This document shows positions 1 through 5,999 of a stretch of 8,842 nt of DNA, piece after piece. Within the stretch, counting starts at the first letter, position 1, and each line of letters begins with the position of its first letter. This stretch comes from Planctomycetaceae bacterium (GTDB taxonomy: Bacteria > Planctomycetota > Planctomycetia > Pirellulales > UBA1268), in NCBI GenBank assembly GCA_947464585.1, contig CANHYS010000055.1, forward strand, positions 1 through 8,842. The letters run 5' to 3'. The position numbers were made by a program, and so were the translations under genes. A model generated the notes under the pieces. It was not told the origin of the DNA, searched no databases, and saw nothing but the letters and a program-made list of their open reading frames with translations.

Positions 1-1950
1 CACGCCCTTCTTGAAAAATGGCTTCGGCAGGTCCTCGCGGGGATCGCGGCCGGGCCTGGCCAGTTGCTCGACGATGTCGGCCAGCAACAACCGGCCGACA
101 CCCAACTCAGTGGAGAGCATATCGAGGTCGAGGGCCGCCGTCCGCTCCGTCAAGGTCTCCGCCTGCTGGCGTCCGGCGATGTCCTCACGAGATCCGCCGA
201 GCCGCTCCAGCACCTTCGTGGCCACCTCGTAGCTCTCGGGATGGATCCAGGTGGAGTCGAGCGGCTCCACTCCACCCGTGATCTTCAGAAAGCCGACCGA
301 CTGAACGAACGCCGCCTCGCCGAAGCCGGGCACCTCGAGGAGTTGCTTGCGGGAGGTGAACGGCCCGTTCTTGGCACGCCATTCATGCAGGTTGCGGGCC
401 GTGGTCTGGTTGAGGCCGGAGACATACCGAAGCAATGCCGGGCTCGCGGTGTTCACGTCGACGCCCACATAGTTCACACAGCTCTCCACGACCGCGTCGA
501 GCGACGCGTGCAGATGGCGGGCTTTGACGTCGTGCTGGTAGAGGCCGACGCCGATGTTGGCGGGCTCAATCTTCACCAGTTCCGAAAGCGGATCCTGCAG
601 TCGCCGACCGATCGAGATCGCCCCGCGGACCGCGGCCTCGTGCCCAGGCAATTCCTCACGGGCATAGCTGCTGGTCGAGTAGACGCTCGCGCCCGCCTCG
701 TTGACGACGACATAGGCGACATCGAGTTCCTGCAGCCTTCCCGTCACCAGTTCGGCCACGAGCGTCTCGGTTTCCCGCCCCGCCGTGCCGTTGCCGATGG
801 CCACGACCGTGCACGCATGCGTCGTGACCATTTCGACGATCTTCTCCGCGGCGGCGGCACGCTTCTCCGCTTTGCCGATGATATGGAGAACCGCGTGCTC
901 GAGCGGATTGCCGCATTCGTCGATCACCACCGCCTTGCAGCCGCTCTTGAAGCCGGGATCCAGCGATAGCACGCGGCGACCGGCTACCGGTGGCTGGAGC
1001 AGCAGGTTTCGCAGATTCCGCGCAAACACCTCGACGGCGTGCGATTCGCAGTAGTCGGTCATCTCCCGGCGGAGTTCGCGTTCGAGGCTCGGCAGCACCA
1101 GCCTGGTGAGCGCATCGCGAACGCAGCCCTTGAGAAATTCAGCGTGGGGATGGCCGGGCGGCACAAGCACTTCCTCGGCAGCCGCCTGCATTTCCTCGAC
1201 CGGCCCGTCGATCCGGACCTTCAGAAGCTTGGCACGCTCGCCGCGGTTGATCGCCAGCACGCGGTGCGGTGGCACCCGCTGGACATGCTCTCCATACTCG
1301 AAGAAGTCTCGGAAATGCTTCTCGTCCTTCGACTGGGCCTTCCCTGGGCTCTCCACACGCTGGCTGGTGAGGCGGGCCTGCCGGTGCAGGATGCCGCGCA
1401 GCCGCTGCCGCACGTCGGCGTGTTCGCTGAAATCGTCGGCAATGATGTGCCCAACGCCGAGCAGCACGTCGGCCACGCTCGTCACCTGGGAGTCCGGATC
1501 CAGGAAGTCAGTCGCTCGCGTGTCGAGGTCGGCAGCGGCCGGATCTGCCGCGAGAATCTCCCGCGCCAGCGGTTCGAGCCGCCGTTGTCTGGCAATCTCG
1601 GCCAGGGAGAGTTTGCGAGGCTTGAAAGGCAGGTAAAGATCCTCAAGCTGCTTGGAGCTTGCCGCCGCGGTAAGTCGGGCCTCCAGCGCGGGGGTGAGCT
1701 TCCCCTGCCCTTGGATGGTTCGCAGGATGGTCTGCTTCCGATCGGCTAACTGACGGGCGCGGCCCACGCTCTCGGCGATCAGGCGAATGGCAACCTCATC
1801 GAGACCGCCGGTCTGATCGCGGCGGTAGCGGGTGATGAAGGGAACCGTGTTTCCTTCGTCGAGCAGGCGCACGGCCGCATCGACCGCCGCTACCGGCAAC
1901 CCGAGTCGCTGGGCGATTGGCCCCAGATCGATGAGCGTCGTGGATCCCAT
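1..1950 (-). CDS. tex: Tex, Spt6-like RNA-binding transcription accessory protein (partial, C-terminus outside window)
   Basis: Reading the minus strand from the ATG at 1950 gives 650 codons without a stop, running off the left edge. The N-terminus carries the Tex hallmark LLDEGNTVPFITRYRRDQTGG (about residues 39-59). The YqgF/RNase H-like domain starts near LDPGFKSGCKAV (residues 330-341) and includes NEAGASVYS (417-425). Tandem helix-hairpin-helix motifs follow (about 495-565), and the window stops at PKPFFKKGV, just before where the S1 RNA-binding domain begins in the family. E. coli Tex is about 770 aa, so roughly 120 residues are missing. Tex proteins bind nucleic acid in the cytoplasm and are associated with transcription; they resemble eukaryotic Spt6. 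Start choice: in-frame ATGs also exist at 2022 and 2052, but the 1950 start places the family motifs at the usual distance from the N-terminus. No start has a clear Shine-Dalgarno site. A promoter lies at 2066-2095. Identification is very secure; the start is moderately secure. Confidence 0.96.
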   Translation of the reverse strand, partial: MGSTTLIDLGPIAQRLGLPVAAVDAAVRLLDEGNTVPFITRYRRDQTGGLDEVAIRLIAESVGRARQLADRKQTILRTIQGQGKLTPALEARLTAAASSKQLEDLYLPFKPRKLSLAEIARQRRLEPLAREILAADPAAADLDTRATDFLDPDSQVTSVADVLLGVGHIIADDFSEHADVRQRLRGILHRQARLTSQRVESPGKAQSKDEKHFRDFFEYGEHVQRVPPHRVLAINRGERAKLLKVRIDGPVEEMQAAAEEVLVPPGHPHAEFLKGCVRDALTRLVLPSLERELRREMTDYCESHAVEVFARNLRNLLLQPPVAGRRVLSLDPGFKSGCKAVVIDECGNPLEHAVLHIIGKAEKRAAAAEKIVEMVTTHACTVVAIGNGTAGRETETLVAELVTGRLQELDVAYVVVNEAGASVYSTSSYAREELPGHEAAVRGAISIGRRLQDPLSELVKIEPANIGVGLYQHDVKARHLHASLDAVVESCVNYVGVDVNTASPALLRYVSGLNQTTARNLHEWRAKNGPFTSRKQLLEVPGFGEAAFVQSVGFLKITGGVEPLDSTWIHPESYEVATKVLERLGGSREDIAGRQQAETLTERTAALDLDMLSTELGVGRLLLADIVEQLARPGRDPREDLPKPFFKKGV

Positions 1951-2065
1951 CCAACCGGCAGCATGCGGGTGCCTTACGAGCACTGCAGACCGCTCAACTC
2001 CACATTCCCCTCGCCGTTCCATGCGTGCACGCACGGATCTCTCAACGAGCATTACCAACGACGAA

Positions 2066-2095
2066 AATCTAGGGGCAACGCGGGTCGGGTGTCAA
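2066..2095 (-). promoter_or_regulatory. Candidate sigma70-like promoter for tex
   Basis: On the minus strand a perfect TTGACA (2095-2090) is followed by an 18-nt spacer and TAGATT (2071-2066), which matches the -10 consensus at 4 of 6 positions. Transcription would begin near 2059. That gives a leader of about 110 nt to the preferred tex ATG at 1950, or only about 7 nt to the upstream in-frame ATG at 2052. The position directly upstream of tex supports the call; no experimental evidence is available. Confidence 0.5.
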
Positions 2096-2165
2096 ACTTT
2101 GAGAAAACACGCGCCACGCCCCAGCCCTCCCAGCCCCCCTGGAACTGCGCCGCTCAGCCCTGCTC

Positions 2166-2193
2166 TTGACGCGGGTTCGGGCGGTTTTCTATT
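2166..2193 (+). promoter_or_regulatory. Weak candidate promoter for the aminotransferase gene
   Basis: TTGACG (2166-2171), a 16-nt spacer and TCTATT (2188-2193) form a plausible but imperfect sigma70-type pair facing the aminotransferase gene. If used, it would give a leader of about 170 nt containing the palindrome at 2215-2240. A second -35-like TTGACT at 2255-2260 has no convincing -10 partner. Confidence 0.2.
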
Positions 2194-2214
2194 TCCCGCC
2201 AGCCGGCAATCGAC

Positions 2215-2240
2215 GGTTCCCGGGCACGTGCCCGGGAACC
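2215..2240. repeat. Perfect 26-bp palindrome
   Basis: The half GGTTCCCGGGCAC (2215-2227) is followed with no spacer by its exact reverse complement (2228-2240); the centre is CACGTG. The flanking base pair does not match, so the symmetry ends at 26 bp. No T-run follows on either strand, so it is not a canonical terminator. It lies in a divergent intergenic region, where an operator or a REP-like dispersed element is possible. One window cannot show whether it recurs in the genome. Confidence 0.85.
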
Positions 2241-2354
2241 ATTTTGGCAGCATTTTGACTGTAGTGGATGTGGCAATTGTGACGATCTCGACGTTTGAGC
2301 GTGGTGCGGCAGCGGAATCGCCTGCCTGCCAAGTTGCTATCGCGCTGCCGGCCC

Positions 2355-2360
2355 AGGAGA
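2355..2360 (+). promoter_or_regulatory. Ribosome binding site of the aminotransferase gene
   Basis: AGGAGA lies 10 nt before the ATG at 2371. The spacing is slightly long, but this is one of the clearer Shine-Dalgarno matches in the window. It supports 2371 as the start; no other in-frame ATG precedes the conserved domain. Confidence 0.55.
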
Positions 2361-2370
2361 TCTGCACACC

Positions 2371-3699
2371 ATGACCCGCTCCCAGACCTCGTCCACGACC
2401 GTCCGCAGCACCGCCGCGCCCGCCAATGACAGCGTTGCCGCTGCCGGCGGCTTTCTGCCCGCCGTGCCATTGCTGGCGCTCGATCGTCAGTATGCGGTTC
2501 TCCGCGACGCGATCCGCGGTGCCCTCGACCGTGTCTGCGACTCCGGGAAATTCGTGCTCGGCCCCGATGTTCACGACCTGGAAGCCGAACTCGCGCAGTC
2601 GCTCAGCGTGCCGCACGTGATCTCGTGCGCCTCCGGCAGCGACGCCCTGCTCTTGGCGCTCATGGCCTTCGACATCAAGCCGGGCGACGAGGTGATCCTG
2701 CCCAGCTACACATTCTTCGCCACCGCCAGCGCCGTCACGCGACTCGGCGCGGTGCCGATCTTTGCCGACATCGATCCGATCACCTATCTGATCGACCCGG
2801 CCGATGTGAAGAAGAAGATCAGCAAGCGGACGAAGGCGATTGTCCCCGTCCATCTGTTTGGACGCACCGCCGACATGGATGCGATCCTGCCGATTGCGAA
2901 GAGCGCCGGCCTCCCGGTGGTCGAGGATGCCGCCCAGTCGATTCTGTCGACCTGGCACGGTCGCTGCTCCGGCGCGCTTGGCGACGTCGGCTGCTTCAGC
3001 TTCTATCCCACGAAGAACCTCGGCGGCGTCGGCGACGGCGGGTTTCTCACGACCACCCGCGACGACATCGCGGCCCGTCTCAAACTCCTCCGCGTGCACG
3101 GCATGGAGCCTCGCTACTACCATCAGGTTGTGGGCATCAACAGCCGCCTCGACTCGCTGCAGGCCGCGGTGCTCCGCGTGAAGCTACCGCATCTCGATGC
3201 CTGGACCACCGCGAGACAGGTCAACGCCGCCCGCTACCAGCAGCTCTTCGCCGAGTACGATCTCGCCGGCCACGTGGCCGTGCCTGGAGACGAACCCCGC
3301 GGCCGGCATGTCTGGAATCAGTTCGTGATCCGCGCACCGGGCGGCCAGCGCGACGGCCTGCGAAAGCACCTCGCCGCGTGCGGAGTCGGCACCGAGATCT
3401 ACTATCCCGTTCCGCTCCACATGCAGCAGTGCTTCGAATACCTCGGCTGGCGGAAGGGCGATCTGCCCCAGACCGAATTGGCCGCCGAAGAAACGCTGGC
3501 CCTGCCGATCTTCCCGGAACTCACCGAGGAGGAGCAGCAGACGGTCGTCGGCCGGATCGCCGAGTTCTTCCATGCTCCGCACGTTGGGCAGACGACGGAC
3601 GACATCCGCCGCACCCACCAGCCGGAAGCCGTCGTCGAAGAGCCGCACTTCGTGCGCCGCATGAACGCCGTCGGAAAAGCCGACGACGTGCGGTGTTGA
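2371..3699 (+). CDS. DegT/DnrJ/EryC1/StrS family PLP-dependent sugar aminotransferase
   Basis: This 442-aa protein matches the fold-type I aminotransferases that add an amino group to nucleotide-linked keto-sugars, used in making surface polysaccharides or modified sugars in the cytoplasm. The conserved core starts at VPLLALDRQY (about residue 31). Other family signatures are SGKFVLGPDV, CASGSDALLLAL, EVILPSYTFFATASAV, VVEDAAQ (D186 and Q189 contact the cofactor), SFYPTKNLGG with the PLP lysine K215, the INSRLD segment and GTEIYYPVPLH. The protein is longer than many relatives (about 370-400 aa): it has roughly 30 N-terminal residues before the core and a charged C-terminal tail of about 40 residues after the last helix. 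An AGGAGA site supports the start. It is convergent with the next gene, 13 nt away. No other sugar genes are in the window, so the exact substrate cannot be assigned. Confidence 0.93.
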   Translation: MTRSQTSSTTVRSTAAPANDSVAAAGGFLPAVPLLALDRQYAVLRDAIRGALDRVCDSGKFVLGPDVHDLEAELAQSLSVPHVISCASGSDALLLALMAFDIKPGDEVILPSYTFFATASAVTRLGAVPIFADIDPITYLIDPADVKKKISKRTKAIVPVHLFGRTADMDAILPIAKSAGLPVVEDAAQSILSTWHGRCSGALGDVGCFSFYPTKNLGGVGDGGFLTTTRDDIAARLKLLRVHGMEPRYYHQVVGINSRLDSLQAAVLRVKLPHLDAWTTARQVNAARYQQLFAEYDLAGHVAVPGDEPRGRHVWNQFVIRAPGGQRDGLRKHLAACGVGTEIYYPVPLHMQQCFEYLGWRKGDLPQTELAAEETLALPIFPELTEEEQQTVVGRIAEFFHAPHVGQTTDDIRRTHQPEAVVEEPHFVRRMNAVGKADDVRC

Positions 3700-3712
3700 T
3701 TCCACGCGACGG

Positions 3713-4138
3713 CTACTTGGCGGCTTTCTTGGTCGCCGCGCCCAACTTCGGACGGCAGATGATGAACGTTCCCAAGCCGATTGAGAGCGCCATCAGCGCA
3801 TAGCTCGGGCCGTATTTCATCAAATCGCTCGAACCGCCCCCCGCGGAGCCCCCGGTCGCCGGCGCGGCGGCGGGCGCGGCCGGTGCACCGCCGGCAGGAG
3901 CGTTCGCAAAATTCTCCGCCATCTTCGCCCCAGGCACGTTCGCCACGGGGTTCACCGGCTTGGCAGCCTTGTCGAGCGGTGGGGCAACCAGCCCTGCCCC
4001 GGCCTGAGCCAGCAGCGGAGCCGCATTCGCCGAGGCGGCCGGCCAGACCATCGCCAGAATCGCGATCACGGCACCAACGCGGCGAGCGCCGTCGAATTTG
4101 CCCTTCAGTAAGCCCATCTGTGAAGCCCCCTGTGCCAT
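3713..4138 (-). CDS. Small exported protein with C-terminal membrane helix, function unknown
   Basis: This is a 141-aa protein I cannot name. Residues 1-39 look like a Sec signal peptide: basic residues (KGKFDGARR), a hydrophobic core (VGAVIAILAMVW) and a likely cleavage after ANA at 37-39. Next comes a low-complexity, largely Ala/Pro/Gly linker (about 40-105), then a single hydrophobic segment (about 111-128, SYALMALSIGLGTFIICR) and a basic tail rich in Lys and Ala. The predicted topology is an exported N-terminal part with the tail in the cytoplasm. The minus-strand start at 4138 has an AGAGG-like site 6 nt upstream; M8 at 4117 is an alternative with a G-rich site before it. The layout recalls small planctomycete proteins ending in a similar helix plus basic tail, but that comparison is from memory. 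The gene is divergent from topoisomerase VI A and convergent with the aminotransferase. Confidence 0.75.
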   Translation of the reverse strand: MAQGASQMGLLKGKFDGARRVGAVIAILAMVWPAASANAAPLLAQAGAGLVAPPLDKAAKPVNPVANVPGAKMAENFANAPAGGAPAAPAAAPATGGSAGGGSSDLMKYGPSYALMALSIGLGTFIICRPKLGAATKKAAK

Positions 4139-4184
4139 TGCCAGCCTCTCCCGTACGGAACCACTCGCCTTTTCGCGGCTCCGT

Positions 4185-4223
4185 CAATGTACCAAGCAAC
4201 CGCCGCGTCGGCGAGGTACATTG
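4185..4223. repeat. Nested inverted repeat in the divergent intergenic region
   Basis: CAATGTACC (4185-4193) and its exact complement GGTACATTG (4215-4223) are separated by 21 nt. Inside lies a second inverted repeat, CGCCG (4201-4205) and CGGCG (4209-4213), with a 3-nt loop. As RNA this would be a 9-bp outer stem, an asymmetric internal loop and a 5-bp inner hairpin. As DNA it could be an operator. It sits between the minus-strand start at 4138 and the topoisomerase VI A start at 4305. The rest of 4139-4304 shows nothing I can assign. Confidence 0.6.
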
Positions 4224-4304
4224 CCGGGCAGTCTGGACGTCGCCAGATGCCCGATCCCACGGTGGGCCCAAAGAGGCATCGCGACGACAACCGATGGATT
4301 GCCC

Positions 4305-5456
4305 ATGGCATCGAAAACGAAACGTGCCCCGAAGGCCGCCGGCACAAGCGCGGTCAAGCTCCCCCCGGTCGATGTGAAGACCCGCGGTCTGATCGTTGAT
4401 CTGGCCAACGAGGTCGCATCGGCCGCCGAGAAGCGCCGCGACCCGCACCTGGAGATCCCCACCCGCAGCCTCTCGAACGTCCGCTTCAACAAGTCGCGGA
4501 AGATCATCGAGATGGGTGGCCAGACCAACCGCCGCCAGCTCTTCAACCTCTCGCAGGCGAAGAGCTACATGCAGACTCTGCTCGTGGCTACCGGCTGCAA
4601 GCAGCTCATCGAACAGCAAAAGACCACCAGCATCCGAGGTCTCTACTACCTGCTCAAGCACACGATCGAGGGCACGCGCGAGGAGACCTTCGCCACCCAG
4701 GAGGAGTGCGACCCGATCATCGAGGATCTGGAGGTCACGCTCGAGAGCCTGCGCGAGGAACTGCATGTCTACGCCAGCAACCGCGGCGGCATGGTGGGGC
4801 CGATCACGCTCATCGACTCTGGCGACGAGATCGACTGTTCCCGCATGGGATCTGGCGGCTACAGCATCCCGTCGATCGTCGAGGCCGACATCGTGAAGTT
4901 CAAGTCGTGCGATGCAAAGTTCATCCTGCACGTCGAGAAAGACACGGTCTGGCGGCGGTTCAACGAGGACAAGTTCTGGCGCAAGCACAACTGCCTGCTG
5001 ACTCACGGCGGCGGCCAGCCGCCCCGCGGCGTGCGGCGGATGCTCTACCGGCTTCACCACGAACTGAAGCTCCCCGTCTACTGCCTGCTCGACAACGATC
5101 CCTGGGGCTACTACATCTACTCCGTGCTCAAGCAGGGCTCGATCAATCTGGCCTACGAGTCGAAGCGGATGGCGATCCCGGAGGCGAAGTTCCTCGGCAT
5201 CCGCTCCCGCGACTACGATCGCTGCAAGCTCAGCCAGAGCGTGCAGATCGCCCTCAACGACACCGACGTCAAGCGGGCCAAGCAGATCGCCGCCTACCCG
5301 TGGTTCGCGGAGAAGAAGGGCTGGCAGAAGGAGATCGAGACGATGCTGAAAAACGGCTTCAAGCTCGAAGTCGAGTCGCTGATCTCCAAGGACATCAGCT
5401 ACGTGACCGACGTCTACACGCCGGAACGGCTCGAGGAACGCGACTGGCTGGACTGA
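4305..5456 (+). CDS. top6A: DNA topoisomerase VI subunit A (Spo11 family)
   Basis: This 383-aa protein is the DNA-cleaving A subunit of type IIB topoisomerase, which with a GHKL-ATPase B subunit passes one duplex through another. The winged-helix (5Y-CAP) domain holds TTSIRGLYY at 107-115; Y115 is the expected catalytic tyrosine and R111 the conserved arginine. The segment DSGDEIDCSRMGSGGY (171-186) is typical of the subunit. The Toprim domain has E211 (HVEKD) and the DxD pair D263/D265 in DNDPWG, followed by YIYSVLKQGSINLAYES. The length matches archaeal A subunits (about 370-390 aa) and no key residue is missing, so it should be active if a B partner exists. I chose ATG 4305 because upstream in-frame sequence (from 4098) overlaps the minus-strand gene and lacks homology; no Shine-Dalgarno is visible. 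No subunit B gene lies in the window, whereas archaeal A and B genes are usually adjacent. Confidence 0.95.
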   Translation: MASKTKRAPKAAGTSAVKLPPVDVKTRGLIVDLANEVASAAEKRRDPHLEIPTRSLSNVRFNKSRKIIEMGGQTNRRQLFNLSQAKSYMQTLLVATGCKQLIEQQKTTSIRGLYYLLKHTIEGTREETFATQEECDPIIEDLEVTLESLREELHVYASNRGGMVGPITLIDSGDEIDCSRMGSGGYSIPSIVEADIVKFKSCDAKFILHVEKDTVWRRFNEDKFWRKHNCLLTHGGGQPPRGVRRMLYRLHHELKLPVYCLLDNDPWGYYIYSVLKQGSINLAYESKRMAIPEAKFLGIRSRDYDRCKLSQSVQIALNDTDVKRAKQIAAYPWFAEKKGWQKEIETMLKNGFKLEVESLISKDISYVTDVYTPERLEERDWLD

Positions 5457-5466
5457 ATACGGGCGA

Positions 5467-5485
5467 CGGGGCATGGGCAGCCCCG
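5467..5485. terminator. Hairpin between convergent genes, possible weak terminator
   Basis: CGGGGC (5467-5472) pairs perfectly with GCCCCG (5480-5485) around a 7-nt loop. It lies in the 41-nt gap between the topoisomerase VI A stop and the dtd stop, so it could end transcripts from both sides. Neither strand has a following T-run, so it is not a canonical intrinsic terminator. Confidence 0.3.
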
Positions 5486-5497
5486 AACCGCCGCGTG

Positions 5498-5950
5498 TCA
5501 TTCCCGCTGCCGCGAGTCGCACACGATCGTCACCGGCCCGTCGTTCACGAGGTGCACCTTCATGTCGGCCGCAAACACACCGCGGGCCGGGGGCCGACCG
5601 GTCTGCTGCTCGACCACAGCCAGAAAATGCTCGTAGAGCGGCACCGCCTCGGGTGGCCGCGCTGCCCTCACGAAGCTCGGGCGGTTCCCCTTCCGCGTGT
5701 CGGCCAGCAGCGTGAACTGGCTGACGACAAGCACTCCGCCGTCGATCTCACGCACGCTGAGGTTCATCTTGCCGTCGGTGTCGGCGAAGATCCGCATCTG
5801 CGCGATCTTTCCCGCCAGCCACTCGGCGTCGACCACTGAATCGCCCTCCTCGACGCCCACGAGCACGAGCAGCCCCCGCCCGATCCGACCGACGGTCTCA
5901 TCGCCGATCGTGACGCTCGCCTCGGACACTCGCTGGACAACACACCGCAT
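5498..5950 (-). CDS. dtd: D-aminoacyl-tRNA deacylase
   Basis: This 150-aa cytoplasmic enzyme hydrolyses D-amino acids (and glycine mischarged on tRNA-Ala) from tRNA, a proofreading step in translation. The N-terminus MRCVVQRVSEASVTI is typical of the family. The catalytic SQFTL motif is at residues 77-81, and the Gly-cisPro motif that selects chirality is in NDGPVT (136-141). Length agrees with E. coli Dtd (about 145 aa). The frame is open further upstream to 6133, but that part overlaps the preceding gene and lacks homology, so ATG 5950 is the start; no Shine-Dalgarno is evident. It is the last gene of the minus-strand run, 49 nt after the membrane coiled-coil gene, and is convergent with topoisomerase VI A. 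Confidence 0.95.
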   Translation of the reverse strand: MRCVVQRVSEASVTIGDETVGRIGRGLLVLVGVEEGDSVVDAEWLAGKIAQMRIFADTDGKMNLSVREIDGGVLVVSQFTLLADTRKGNRPSFVRAARPPEAVPLYEHFLAVVEQQTGRPPARGVFAADMKVHLVNDGPVTIVCDSRQRE

Positions 5951-5999
5951 GGATCGCGTGCCGGACAGACCGCCAGAATGGCGGCCGGTGTCGGCGACG

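Larger units (their letters stand above)
1951..2370. other. Divergent intergenic region between tex and the aminotransferase gene
   Basis: These 420 bases separate divergently transcribed genes. They hold two alternative in-frame tex starts (2022, 2052), the tex promoter (2066-2095), a weak plus-strand promoter candidate (2166-2193) and the 26-bp palindrome (2215-2240). Open frames crossing the region on the plus strand, such as 1832-2374 and 1963-2169, have low-complexity composition and no recognisable domain. I do not call them genes. No tRNA or structured RNA gene was recognised. Confidence 0.6.

Noticed and set aside
64..1749. Two long plus-strand open frames (64-969 and 1039-1749)
   Set aside because: Both are antisense to tex, which is unmistakable on the minus strand through this whole stretch.
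2215..2240. Palindrome considered as an intrinsic terminator
   Set aside because: It is followed by no T-run in either direction and lies upstream of both flanking genes, not downstream.
2255..2260. TTGACT considered as a -35 box for the aminotransferase gene
   Set aside because: No hexamer at 15-18 nt spacing resembles a -10 box.
2092..3123. 343-codon minus-strand open frame opposite the aminotransferase
   Set aside because: It overlaps the conserved aminotransferase core, spans the palindrome and shows no family motif.
3669..3685. 6-bp stem with 5-nt loop (CGTCGG/CCGACG) near the end of the aminotransferase gene, considered as a terminator
   Set aside because: It lies inside the coding sequence, has no T-run on either strand, and stems of this length are common in such GC-rich DNA.
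3402..5522. 706-codon open frame on the minus strand, opposite the topoisomerase VI A gene and the aminotransferase end
   Set aside because: It is antisense to two strongly identified genes, has Leu/Val/Arg/Asp-rich shadow composition and no domain. High GC content lengthens such antisense frames.
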